From assembly GCA_963790435.1 (NCBI GenBank), contig CAWBOI010000003.1, positions 434,001 to 498,000 of the forward strand: DNA of 64,000 nt, written 5' to 3'. The notes under the pieces are model-generated. The model was not told the DNA's origin. It did no database searches and saw nothing but the letters and a program-made list of their open reading frames with translations. A program made the translations under genes and the position numbers. Below are positions 42,431-50,481 of this stretch, one piece after another; the first letter of the stretch is position 1; every line of letters starts with the position of its first letter. The DNA is from Ilyomonas sp963790435 (GTDB lineage Bacteria > Bacteroidota > Bacteroidia > Chitinophagales > Chitinophagaceae).

Positions 42431-44380
42431 TCATTCATTCGGATAGACATTGTTACCACGATTAGCATCGGGATAACTTTTATCCGGATCAACCATCACC
42501 TTAGTAATCTGGCTTGTGTTGTTGAAATGAAAACGCCAAACAGGACCGTGCTGCCACACTTCAATCGGCAATTCAACGCGCGATTTTTTACCATTGGCTT
42601 CTGTAATTTCAACGGTGGTTGGCATAGGAAGTTGTCCCAAATTTGCCACCGTAATAATGCTGCCTTGCGAAGCATCCATGCGGTTTACCGGCGTTACATC
42701 CTGCACCGCCTGATCTATCTTCCAGTTGTTCATAAACCATCCGCGCCAAAACCAATCCAGCGTTTCGCCGCTGTAATTTTCAATGCAATGAAAAAAGTCG
42801 TAAGGTGTTGGATGCTTAAATGCCCACTCGTGAACATAATACCGGAAGGCGCTGTCGAAGCGGCTTTTGCCTAAAATATCCTTCCGCAAAATGGTTAAGC
42901 CTGCACCAGGTTTTGCATAAGCTACAATCCCCAGGTTCCGACCTGAGGTTACATCGGGAACCGTAAAAATACTTTCTGCACTATCGTTATAAAGAAAGCG
43001 TGAGTATCTGAAAAGATTGGAAGCATTCGAGTCTAAATATTCACTATTGTGAAACGCGCTATCTGCCATTGTATTAATGAATGTGTTGAATCCTTCATCC
43101 ATCCACGGATATTTGCGTTCGTTGCTGCCTACAATCATCGGAAACCAGTTGTGCCCAAACTCATGCGAAGTAACGCCCCATAAGCTTCTTCCCTTGGCGC
43201 GTGAGCCACAAAATACAATGCCCGGATATTCCATTCCGCCTACAATTCCGGCAACATTGGTGGCTACAGGATAACTAAATTCAAACAAATATTTTGAGTA
43301 AAATTCTATCGCACCTTTTACATATTCGGTTGAACGTCCCCACGCACTATCACTTGCTACTTCAACCGGATACACGCTGGCAGCAACCGATTTTTTACCA
43401 CTGGGAAAATTCATCCGTGCTGCATCCCAAACAAAGGCTGCTGATGAAGCCCAGGCAACATCGCGCGTGTTGTTGCAACGGAACCGCCAGGTTGCTCGTT
43501 TTGTATTGGCTCCTGTGTTATTATTCACTTCATCAACAGTGCGGATTTTTACCGTACTATCGCTGTTTTTCGCCCTGTTCCAACGAGCTAATTGTTCTTT
43601 AGTGAGTACTTCAGCGGCGTTCACCAATTCGCCTGAACCCACTACAATCTGCCCTGCCGGGGCGCTAACGCTGTAATCAATGTTTCCATATTCCAGATAA
43701 AATTCACCCTGCCCTAAGTAGGGTAAAGTGTTCCATCCATACACGTTATCGTACACACACATGCGAGGATACCATTGCGCAATTTCATTAATCCAGCCAT
43801 TCTTTGTTTTCAACCTTCCGAGGCGGTCAGTGCCGTATTCAGGAATGGCAAAACTGTATTCAATTTTAAACTGAATGTTGCCTCCGTTTGCCCTGATGAC
43901 ATCGTTCAGTTTTATCTGCATCCTGGTATCGGAAATTAAATAGTTAGCAGAGCTTGTTCTTCCGTTTTGAACAACACTTACCGATTTAATATTATAACCA
44001 CCATTAAAGCTGTTTCTATTTGCCCATCTGCCGCCGCTGATGGCGGTTGCGGCTACAGCACGTGATTGTAAATTGTAAATGTTTTGATCTACCTGCAGCC
44101 ATACAAATTGCAGGTTTTGCGGGCTGTTGTTAGTGTACGAAATGGTAACATTGCCGGTAATGTTTTGCAACGAATCGTCAAGCGTAGCAGCAATATTATA
44201 GTCTGCGCGGTTCTGCCAATATTTTGGTCCGGGCGTACCGTCGGCAGCGCGAAATTCATCGCCATACATCGGATAAAATAGTGGCGCAAAAGCCTCGTGC
44301 TGATCGTAGGTTGGCGTTGAAGTTTGTGCAGAAGCAGCTAACACCATAAACAAAGCCGCCACAAAGAAGATTTTTTTCAT
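42431..44380 (-). CDS. M1-family metallopeptidase, secreted
   Basis: 649 residues from the ATG complementary to 44378-44380 (MKKIFFVAALFMVLAASA before QTSTPTY). Zinc site HEFGH in GVTSHEFGHNWFPMIVGSNE with the third ligand Glu 18 residues on in WMDEGFNTF. The usual GAMEN exopeptidase motif appears as GGMEYPG, so the free-amine recognition may differ from aminopeptidase N. N-terminal saddle-like domain: ITGNVTISYTNNSPQNLQFV. Predicted periplasmic or surface peptidase. The family is common in Bacteroidota and often annotated only as M1. Single gene with its own terminator. Confidence 0.9.
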   Translation of the reverse strand: MKKIFFVAALFMVLAASAQTSTPTYDQHEAFAPLFYPMYGDEFRAADGTPGPKYWQNRADYNIAATLDDSLQNITGNVTISYTNNSPQNLQFVWLQVDQNIYNLQSRAVAATAISGGRWANRNSFNGGYNIKSVSVVQNGRTSSANYLISDTRMQIKLNDVIRANGGNIQFKIEYSFAIPEYGTDRLGRLKTKNGWINEIAQWYPRMCVYDNVYGWNTLPYLGQGEFYLEYGNIDYSVSAPAGQIVVGSGELVNAAEVLTKEQLARWNRAKNSDSTVKIRTVDEVNNNTGANTKRATWRFRCNNTRDVAWASSAAFVWDAARMNFPSGKKSVAASVYPVEVASDSAWGRSTEYVKGAIEFYSKYLFEFSYPVATNVAGIVGGMEYPGIVFCGSRAKGRSLWGVTSHEFGHNWFPMIVGSNERKYPWMDEGFNTFINTMADSAFHNSEYLDSNASNLFRYSRFLYNDSAESIFTVPDVTSGRNLGIVAYAKPGAGLTILRKDILGKSRFDSAFRYYVHEWAFKHPTPYDFFHCIENYSGETLDWFWRGWFMNNWKIDQAVQDVTPVNRMDASQGSIITVANLGQLPMPTTVEITEANGKKSRVELPIEVWQHGPVWRFHFNNTSQITKVMVDPDKSYPDANRGNNVYPNE

Positions 44381-44577
44381 AGAAGTATTTTCTTTTAATA
44401 AAGAGGAACGAACAAATATTTGTAAAAACAAACGAATGGTGCAAAGTAAAGCAACAGATGTTGAAGTGAAATGAGATTGGCTTACAAGACTTTTGGTTTT
44501 ACCGAAAAAGAGATGTCATTTATTACTTAGCTTTATGAGTTGTAATCAACAAAGTTTGTTTTTGCCAAAAAACGAAT

Positions 44578-45111
44578 TCACGCCGCATTGGTGCGGTATT
44601 TTGATTTGCGGGGAAATAATAATTCAGTAATTAAAATCAGCAACATGCTTACGCTGGTAGTAGCGCCCAATTTTCCAATAAAATAAAGAAAGTTGCCAAA
44701 CTGCATCCACTCAATAAAAATAAGATACGCATTGTGCAAAACGGTAAGCAATAAAGCATATAAAAAATAAGGTGCAAAACCTAAACTCTTAATGCTCGGT
44801 TCGGCATAGCTGAATTCTGTTTTTTCCTGTGGCAATAACAGGTTGATGATAAACGGACGAACATACGCAATGAGTACGCAGGGAGCGGCGTGCAAGCCAG
44901 GCGTATTGCTAAAATAATCCATGGTTAAGCCAAATACAAAAGCGACCAGCAACAAGCCCAAACGCGAAATGGAAAACGGTAGCCAAAGAATGAACAAAAA
45001 GTACAACCACGGCTTCACAAACTGATGAATTGCCGGTACTTTGTTTAGCACGAAAGCCTGCACTAAAATGAACAAAACAAAACGAATGATATTTTTCAGC
45101 AAGCTACTCAT
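44578..45111 (-). CDS. mreD: Rod shape-determining protein MreD
   Basis: 177 residues, five or six hydrophobic helices: IIRFVLFILVQAFVLNKV, WLYFLFILWLPFSI, LGLLLVAFVFGLTMDYFSNT, HAAPCVLIAYVRPFIINLLL and later YFLYALLLTVLHNAYLIFIE. The GLTMDYFSNTPGLHAAP motif is typical of Bacteroidota MreD. It sits in the inner membrane with MreC, RodA and PBP2 during side-wall growth. Start overlaps the mreC stop by 4 nt (translational coupling). Confidence 0.88.
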   Translation of the reverse strand: MSSLLKNIIRFVLFILVQAFVLNKVPAIHQFVKPWLYFLFILWLPFSISRLGLLLVAFVFGLTMDYFSNTPGLHAAPCVLIAYVRPFIINLLLPQEKTEFSYAEPSIKSLGFAPYFLYALLLTVLHNAYLIFIEWMQFGNFLYFIGKLGATTSVSMLLILITELLFPRKSKYRTNAA

Positions 45112-45965
45112 TGTTCATTTTTAGGGATTGACGCTTCTAACTTGCGCTGCTCTTCCCAACGAAGATTTTTGATTAAATAAACGTACTGAAGATTGTAAAA
45201 ATTGGTAGCGGTTTTTAATTGCAATGTATAAAAAGCAGAAGATGGATCAGCTGAAAAATCAGACACCGTTCCCACCATCATGCCAGGCGGAAAATTGCCC
45301 GACAAATTGGAGGTGAGCACCGTATCTCCCTTTTGTATTTTGGCACTTTTCGGCACATTGTGCATGGTGATATATGATGCGTTTTTTCCATCCCAATCAA
45401 TAAACCCGTTGTTGGTAGAATCGCGTTTGAGCATGGCGCTTACACGTGAGTTATGATTGAGCAAACTCATCACTACACTGTAATTATCACTTACTAAAAA
45501 CACCTTTCCTACAATCCCGTTCGGACCCAATACACCCATGTCTTTTATAACTCCTTCCTTGCTGCCACGTTCAATAGTAATGAAATTATTTTCTTCTGAA
45601 GTAGAATTGTTCACCACGCGCGCTACCATAAAATCAAATTTGCGTATGCGACCTAACGTATCGCGCAATATCGAATCCAATCTGGTTACGCTTATTGTAT
45701 CGGCGCCAGCATAATTTTTACTTATCAGTTGAAGCAGTTCTTTGTTTTGTTGAGCCAGTTGCTCATTGGTTTTGCGCAGCGAAAAATATTCGTGCACTGC
45801 GTTGTATTGCGTGTTTACCCTGCCGATGACTCCGTTGGCAGAACCGGCAAAATACGCTTGATACGTTTTGTTGTAATTCACCAGCACAAGAATGCAAAGT
45901 ATCTGCAAAACCACAAATACGAACAAAACAAAAAATCGCTGTATGAAAAGAAAAATGTTACGCAT
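45108..45965 (-). CDS. mreC: Rod shape-determining protein MreC
   Basis: 285 residues from the ATG complementary to 45963-45965 (MRNIFLFIQRFFVLFVFVVL). One N-terminal membrane helix, a short coiled coil (YFSLRKTNEQLAQQNKELLQ), then the two beta-barrel domain: DFMVARVVNNSTSEENNFIT, IERGSKEGVIKDMGVLGPNG, IVGKVFLVSDNYSVVMSLLN, SRVSAMLKRDSTNNGFIDWD and GMMVGTVSDFSADPSSAFYT. It connects the MreB filaments to the periplasmic synthases. Middle gene of mreB-mreC-mreD; 134 nt from mreB with CTTGAA-type spacer DNA. Confidence 0.92.
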   Translation of the reverse strand: MRNIFLFIQRFFVLFVFVVLQILCILVLVNYNKTYQAYFAGSANGVIGRVNTQYNAVHEYFSLRKTNEQLAQQNKELLQLISKNYAGADTISVTRLDSILRDTLGRIRKFDFMVARVVNNSTSEENNFITIERGSKEGVIKDMGVLGPNGIVGKVFLVSDNYSVVMSLLNHNSRVSAMLKRDSTNNGFIDWDGKNASYITMHNVPKSAKIQKGDTVLTSNLSGNFPPGMMVGTVSDFSADPSSAFYTLQLKTATNFYNLQYVYLIKNLRWEEQRKLEASIPKNEQ

Positions 45966-46099
45966 GAAAAACGAAGAATCAAGATTCAAGAGACAAGAAA
46001 TAAGACACAAGGTTTAGCTCGCAAATGAAAACACAATTTCCAACGGTTTGGTTTTATGGATATTTTGAACTTGTGTCTTGATCCTTGAATCTTTCCAAT

Positions 46100-47125
46100 T
46101 TAACGCATAATAAACGGATAGCGTTGGTAATGTTTTAAGGCGATGCCGGTACCGCGCACTACGCTTTTTAAAGGATCGTCGGCAATGTGAACGGGCAGCT
46201 TTATTTTTTGGCTTAAGCGTTTGTCTAACCCACGCAGCAAAGCGCCACCGCCGGTTAAGTACAAACCTCTGCGGTAAATGTCGGCAGCCAGTTCGGGTGG
46301 TGTGGTTTCCAGAGCTTTTAAAACCGCTTCTTCTATTTTAAAAATGCTTTTATCCAAGGCTTCAGCTACTTCCTGGTAGCTAACCATAATTTGCTTTGGA
46401 ATACCTGTAACCAAGTCTCTACCATTTACTGGCAAATCATCGGGCGGCGTTTCTAAATCTTTCATTGCAGCGCCAATTTGTATTTTAATTTGCTCTGCCG
46501 TGCGTTCGCCAATTAATAAACTATGATAGCGGCGCAGGGCTTCCATAATATCCATCGTAAATTCATCACCCGCAATACGAATACTTTGGTCGCAAACAAT
46601 ACCCGCCAATGCAATTACAGTGATGCCGGTTGTTCCGCCACCAATATCAATAATCATATTGCCGACGGGTTCTTCCACGTCAATGCCAATGCCTATTGCG
46701 GCAGCCATCGGCTCATGCAAAAGGTAAACTTCTTTTGCACCTGCTTGTTCGGCACTGTCGCGTACCGCACGTTTTTCCACTTCGGTAATGCTGGAAGGTA
46801 TGCAAATCATCATGCGCCAGCTGGGTGGAAAAAGAGGCTTTTTCGGGTAAATCATTTTGATCATTTCCCGTATCATCAGTTCCGCCGCATTGAAATCGGC
46901 AATTACGCCGTCTTTCAGCGGACGAACGGTGCGAATGCTTTCGTGCGTTTTTTCGTGCATTAATAAAGCACGTTTACCAACGGCTAAAACTTCTTTAGGA
47001 TTGTTTCGGTTCAGTGCAACGATTGAAGGTTCGTTGACTACTATTTCTTCGTTGTGAATAATGAGCGTATTTGCCGTACCCAGGTCCATTGCTATTTCCT
47101 GGGTGAAAAAATTAAACAGTGCCAT
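46100..47125 (-). CDS. mreB: Actin-like rod shape protein MreB
   Basis: 341 residues. Actin fold: phosphate-1 loop AMDLGTANTLIIHN, RPLKDGVIADFNAAELMIRE, phosphate-2 loop NMIIDIGGGTTGITVIALAG, and adenosine motif GLYLTGGGALLRGLDKRLSQ. It polymerises under the inner membrane and directs elongation synthesis by RodA/PBP2 (25-28 kb). First gene of the cluster. Its 5' region (47126-47291) has no perfect TAnnTTTG box. Confidence 0.96.
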   Translation of the reverse strand: MALFNFFTQEIAMDLGTANTLIIHNEEIVVNEPSIVALNRNNPKEVLAVGKRALLMHEKTHESIRTVRPLKDGVIADFNAAELMIREMIKMIYPKKPLFPPSWRMMICIPSSITEVEKRAVRDSAEQAGAKEVYLLHEPMAAAIGIGIDVEEPVGNMIIDIGGGTTGITVIALAGIVCDQSIRIAGDEFTMDIMEALRRYHSLLIGERTAEQIKIQIGAAMKDLETPPDDLPVNGRDLVTGIPKQIMVSYQEVAEALDKSIFKIEEAVLKALETTPPELAADIYRRGLYLTGGGALLRGLDKRLSQKIKLPVHIADDPLKSVVRGTGIALKHYQRYPFIMR

Positions 47126-47291
47126 TTATATTATTAAGATAAAAAAATTTGTAAATCGTTATTGTTTGGATAGCGGTGCAAATTTGAACGAAATAAACTG
47201 AATAAACAAAGTGTGCAAAAGCAAATTACCTGTAAGGTTTAATTAACAGGAATAATAACTTTTCATTGTAAAACCAACTCTGCAGAAAGCT

Positions 47292-47741
47292 TTACTTGCG
47301 CCGCAGTTTAAAGAAGCTGGTGATAAGCTCTGCACATTCTTCACTTAAAATTCCGGCCAATACTTTTGTTTTTGGATGAAAAGGAAAGGTATCCTTTGTA
47401 ATTCGCTCATAACCGTTTTTATCATCTTTTGCTCCATACACCACCTGCCCGATTTTGCTCCAATACAGCGCGCCGCAACACATGAGGCAAGGTTCAACGG
47501 TTACATACAAAGTAGCATCAGGTAAATATTTGGCTCCCAGCAAATGACACGCTGCTGTGATAGAGAGCACTTCGGCATGAGCTGTTGGATCTTTTAATAA
47601 TTCAACCTGGTTATAAGCCCGTGCAACAATTTTATTTTTCATCGCGATTACAGCACCAACGGGAACTTCATCAGCATCAAACGCATTTTGTGCTTCGCGC
47701 AAAGCGTGATACATAAAGTATTCGTGTGAATGCGGTAACAT
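47292..47741 (-). CDS. tadA: tRNA adenosine deaminase TadA
   Basis: 149 residues, cytidine-deaminase fold. Zinc site: His and catalytic Glu in DPTAHAEVLSI and the two Cys in VEPCLMCCGALYWSKI. GAVIAMKNKIVARAYNQVE and GAKDDKNGYERI are also seen. TadA converts A34 of tRNA-Arg(ACG) to inosine. The extra Cys (PCLMCCGA) is common. Some such proteins are guanine or cytosine deaminases, but the length and motif spacing favour TadA. Free-standing gene. Confidence 0.88.
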   Translation of the reverse strand: MLPHSHEYFMYHALREAQNAFDADEVPVGAVIAMKNKIVARAYNQVELLKDPTAHAEVLSITAACHLLGAKYLPDATLYVTVEPCLMCCGALYWSKIGQVVYGAKDDKNGYERITKDTFPFHPKTKVLAGILSEECAELITSFFKLRRK

Positions 47742-47760
47742 GCGGCGAAAGTAGGTCTTT

Positions 47761-47913
47761 CGTTATTGCGAGGAACGAAGCAATCTGTGAACGGCAGAGG
47801 AACAAATTTGTGAGTGGTGAGTAGTGAATGGTGAGTGAATAAAACTGGCAGGTTTACAAGTTGTAAGTAAGCTTTATTTTATAGCACAGATTGCTTCGTA
47901 TCTCGCAATAACG
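47761..47913. repeat. 29-bp near-perfect inverted repeat pair
   Basis: Left arm 47761-47789 begins CGTTATTGCGAGGAACGAAG; right arm 47885-47913 is its reverse complement with two mismatches. The 95-nt interior contains runs like GTGAGTAGTGAATGGTGAGT and an ACAAGTTGTAAG stretch, with no gene. The arm resembles the 'ATTGCGAGGAnCGAAGCAATC' REP-like sequences found between genes in many bacteria. It looks like a small non-autonomous palindromic element in the tadA/hsp20 spacer. Confidence 0.7.
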
Positions 47914-47928
47914 TGCAAAAACAAAAAG

Positions 47929-47983
47929 GCCCACAAAGAAAATATCTCTGTGAACCTCTGTGTTCTTTGTGCCTTTGTGGTTC
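47929..47983. repeat. CACAAAG-family hairpin after hsp20
   Basis: Left piece GGCCCACAAAGAAAATATCT and right piece 47950-47983 (GTGAACCTCTGTGTTCTTTG...). Imperfect pairing. Just left is one 11-mer (47915). It may end the minus-strand hsp20 transcript. Confidence 0.5.
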
Positions 47984-47989
47984 AAAAAC

Positions 47990-48415
47990 TCAATCAATCT
48001 TTACTTCCTGCGCCGGCTTTTGTGCTTCGGCAGTTTTGGGTAAAGTGATGATTAATACACCATTTTCCTGTCGTGCAACGATGCTGCTTGCATCTACCTT
48101 TTCACTCAAACCCACTACCCTTTCAAATGATTTAATCGGATATTCCTGGCTGATGAAATTGGGCAGAGCCTTCTCATCTACCGTGCGTGTGCCGCTGATA
48201 TTGAGCATGCCTTCTACAACCGAAACTTTGATATTCTCTTTATCGAAGCCGAGTGCATACACATACACTTCAAAGCCCGTTTCGGTTTCGGCAATGTTTA
48301 CCGGCACATTGTATTTCGGGCGGCGAAATGCGGGCGCCCAGCCGTGTCGTCCAAAGGGATGACGATGTTTTGCAAAAGCAGGATGATTGCCTGCTGTGTT
48401 CCATTTTCCGTACAT
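47990..48415 (-). CDS. Hsp20/alpha-crystallin small heat-shock protein
   Basis: 141 residues. Alpha-crystallin domain: VPVNIAETETGFEVYVYALG, FDKENIKVSVVEGMLNISGT, SFERVVGLSEKVDASSIVAR and ENGVLIITLPKTA with the conserved GVL; the C-terminal VKID tail is short and lacks a clear I-x-I. The N-terminal arm is His/Phe-rich (HPAFAKHRHPFGRHGWAPAF). ATP-independent holdase. Last gene of a minus-strand set that includes two small membrane/secreted proteins and, beyond the foreign insert, a sigma factor. Confidence 0.9.
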   Translation of the reverse strand: MYGKWNTAGNHPAFAKHRHPFGRHGWAPAFRRPKYNVPVNIAETETGFEVYVYALGFDKENIKVSVVEGMLNISGTRTVDEKALPNFISQEYPIKSFERVVGLSEKVDASSIVARQENGVLIITLPKTAEAQKPAQEVKID

Positions 48416-48434
48416 ATACTTTTGTTTTTATTGA

Positions 48435-48671
48435 TTACTGATGTTGTGAAGTTTGAGGCTGCGGATAATAACGATGCCCGCTATCGGGATACGCATACGG
48501 CGGTGGATAATTCCAATATGGATCGTATCTGTCGTAATAACCGCGATGCCAAAGGTGAGGGTTGCAGCCATATCGCATACCGCTGTATTTGGGATTTACA
48601 AAAGCGGTTAAGCATCCGAATGTAACGGCAGCGCTTAGTAAAGCGATGAAAAAATATTTTCCTCGTCTCAT
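48435..48671 (-). CDS. Small Tyr/Pro-rich exported protein
   Basis: 78 residues. N-terminal hydrophobic segment RRGKYFFIALLSAAVTFGCL, with a Cys that might be lipidated (TFGC), then a Tyr/Pro/His-rich tail (DRYDPYWNYPPPYAYPDSGH). No known domain. 19 nt from hsp20 and 12 nt from the next gene upstream, so it is part of the same transcript. Codon usage matches neighbours, hence probably real. Confidence 0.6.
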   Translation of the reverse strand: MRRGKYFFIALLSAAVTFGCLTAFVNPKYSGMRYGCNPHLWHRGYYDRYDPYWNYPPPYAYPDSGHRYYPQPQTSQHQ

Positions 48672-48683
48672 GGTGGTTTGTTT

Positions 48684-49001
48684 TTAAGATGATTGTTTTT
48701 CGGTGGTTGCTTCGGGGGTTCTTCTGTCATCAAACCAATCTCTTCTGCCGCAACCGTAACTAAACTTTTGTTTGAACCCATTGTATTCTTCCTCACTCAT
48801 GCTGCGGATTTTATCGGCGAACATGGGATTGAATCCGCGTTCGCGCCAATGACTTCCTCTGCGAAAGCCAATGCCAATAATTAGTCTAATAGCAAGAGAG
48901 ATAAATAAAATGAACAAAAACAAACGGAGGATAAAAAAGGGCAAAAAGAACAACGCCGCTCCTCCCAATATTCCGGCGATGATCGCTCTAAAGATTCTCA
49001 T
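48684..49001 (-). CDS. Small membrane protein with C-terminal 'MSEEEY' motif
   Basis: 105 residues. Long hydrophobic hairpin at the front (FRAIIAGILGGAALFFLPFF and RLFLFILFISLAIRLIIGIG), then a soluble part with FADKIRSMSEEEYNGFKQKF and CGRRDW. The 'MSxEE(R/Y)xxFK' piece is also found in the 139-residue protein at 50.05 kb (GMSNEERLKFRTEM), and both have two membrane helices, so they may be distant paralogues or parts of one response. Function unknown; likely an envelope-stress module with the sigma factor upstream. Confidence 0.65.
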   Translation of the reverse strand: MRIFRAIIAGILGGAALFFLPFFILRLFLFILFISLAIRLIIGIGFRRGSHWRERGFNPMFADKIRSMSEEEYNGFKQKFSYGCGRRDWFDDRRTPEATTEKQSS

Positions 49002-49091
49002 TGAAATTCATTTATACAAGAGAAGACGTGGAAGGATGTATTTTACTTTACGAATGGTTGAGCGTACTGTTTTTATTTTTGACAAAAGACA

Positions 49092-49169
49092 ATTGCGTAA
49101 ATACAGCTTCATACGGTTGTATTTGCGCAATCGAAATTGTAGAGTTGCGTATATTTGAGAGTTACATGC
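49092..49169 (+). promoter_or_regulatory. Cassette leader 1: inverted repeat, -7 box, GTTnnnnGC
   Basis: Inverted repeat ATTGCGTAAATAC (49092-49104) / GTATTTGCGCAAT (49119-49131), then GAAATTGTAGAGTTGCG, the promoter box TATATTTG (49150-49157), 3 nt, and GTTACATGC (49161-49169). The same parts in the same order occur at 59467-59533. By position it would drive rightward transcription of the cassette that follows, like the Pc/attI region of an integron. The parallel is inference. Confidence 0.65.
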
Positions 49170-49229
49170 AATTATTAAAATCCTGCATCATAGTGACAAG
49201 TAAAATTTTTAACAGGCAAACTTGATAAA

Positions 49230-49919
49230 CCTAGTAAAATACAAAACTTCTGACTTTTGCTTTTTATTTTCATTTGCTTGACAAATTGTAATTATGAAAA
49301 GAAAAATAGTCAATGGAACATAGGGGACAATAAAAGTTGCTGTTTCACTGGAATGATTTAATTTTATATAAGTTGAAAATAAAAGCAAGCAATAGGGACA
49401 CAGTAGAGATAAATCTTACTAGTTTATCAAAATTTAATCTATAAGGAACTTGATCAAATAGCCAGAATCTTTTTTCAACAATCATTGGAAAAGCAGGATT
49501 CCTTAATGAAGAGACACGAGTGATGTTGCATATTTCACGGACACAAACTGAATCTACAAGACAACAAGTATTCAAAATTTAATAATTGCCGAAGCTTACT
49601 TTTTCCATTCAGACACCTTATCAATAAACATTGGAATCGGAAACGGTTTTGAAGGACAAGGATTTATTATAAAATACAAAAACAAAAGGTTTTATACTGA
49701 ACCATATTTTTCAACAGACGTAATTATTGAAGGCGAAGTTGAGCCAACATATAAAATTGTTTATCAAAAGCTAATATTGAACAAATCAAACTACTCACTT
49801 GGAGACAGTTTATATGGACACATTGATTTCAAATCCATAGAAACGGACAATAGACAAGAATACAACTAGAGCATTTTGGAAAAGGTTATTTCAGGACAAA
49901 ATTCACGACAACTATAACT
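49230..49919 (+). pseudogene. Decayed cassette gene, probable lipoprotein
   Basis: A/T-rich. Rightward coding-like pieces lie in different frames: a lipobox-like LFIFICLTNCNYEKK near 49260, NRDTVEINLTSLSKFNL near 49400, KELDQIARIFFQQSLEKQ near 49445, then DTLSINIGIGNGFEGQGF, TEPYFSTDVIIEGEVEP and YSLGDSLYGHIDFKSIE (frame open 49552-49869), and HFGKGYFRTKF just after. Together they suggest one lipoprotein of about 220 residues broken by several indels and stops. No family name. It lies exactly between leader 1 and the half-site at 49920. Confidence 0.5.
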
Positions 49920-49951
49920 GCACACAACAAGTGCATTTGCAAAAGCATGGC
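49920..49951 (+). repeat. attC-like half-site (left half only)
   Basis: GCACACAAC (49920-49928) followed by AAGTGCATTTGCAAAAGC and ATGGCTGACG. It resembles the left halves at 60006 and 60750 (GCnnnnAAC, AA-purine-G-TTTG(G)C, ...GGCTGAC/GGCGACG). I find no matching right half in the following 100 nt, so the site is truncated or is the end of the array. The rest of 49952-50052 is featureless A/T-rich DNA. Confidence 0.5.
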
Positions 49952-50052
49952 TGACGAACAAACTTCAGCTATAAATCATTTATCAGCTTTCGTTCACGGC
50001 ACGACATTATCTATTCAGCAATTGTTATTATCTTCAACTTTAGTTTTTTCAA

Positions 50053-50472
50053 TTAAGCATTCGTTCCGGCTGACAGTTCGCTATTGCCATGCCATCGCAA
50101 ATGCTTTAACGTTGGCATAACTACTCCTTCTCTTCCTTTCTCCTCTCCCGGCTTGCAACGGTTGCGCATTTCGGTTCTGAATTTCAAGCGTTCTTCATTG
50201 CTCATTCCCTTCCATTTTTCGCGCATGGCCTCCCAACGGTTTCCAAAGCCCGGTTTGTTGCCGGACGGATTAAAACGAAAGCCACCAAACAAAATGCGGC
50301 ACAACAACAATAAGCCTACCGATTGCCAGTAAGTGATGGTATTGACGTGAAGCAGGGAAGGCAATATCGCATTCCAAAGCCACATGACAACTGCACTTAA
50401 CAACAGCCATAAAATGGGAAAAAAGAAAGCGAATAAAAATGGGCCTCTTCTTCTAAATCGTTTATTGTACAT
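50053..50472 (-). CDS. Two-helix membrane protein downstream of the sigma factor
   Basis: 139 residues. Basic N-terminus (YNKRFRRRG), two hydrophobic helices (FAFFFPILWLLLSAVVMWLW; YWQSVGLLLLCRILFGGFRF), then a soluble region RWEAMREKWKGMSNEERLKF and a short tail. It starts 9 nt after the ECF sigma gene, so the two are translationally linked. Such partners of ECF factors may act as anti-sigma or signal-sensing proteins, but no zinc-anti-sigma motif (H-x3-C-x2-C) is seen. Similar in motif to the 105-residue protein at 48.7 kb. Confidence 0.65.
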   Translation of the reverse strand: MYNKRFRRRGPFLFAFFFPILWLLLSAVVMWLWNAILPSLLHVNTITYWQSVGLLLLCRILFGGFRFNPSGNKPGFGNRWEAMREKWKGMSNEERLKFRTEMRNRCKPGEEKGREGVVMPTLKHLRWHGNSELSAGTNA

Positions 50473-50481
50473 ACGCTTTTC

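Noticed and set aside
49345..49575. Minus-strand frame of 76 codons with a hydrophobic end
   Set aside because: The plus strand of the same stretch carries coding-like pieces that continue into DTLSINIGIGNGFEGQG and fit between the leader and half-site; the minus frame has no start signal and no neighbours in its direction.
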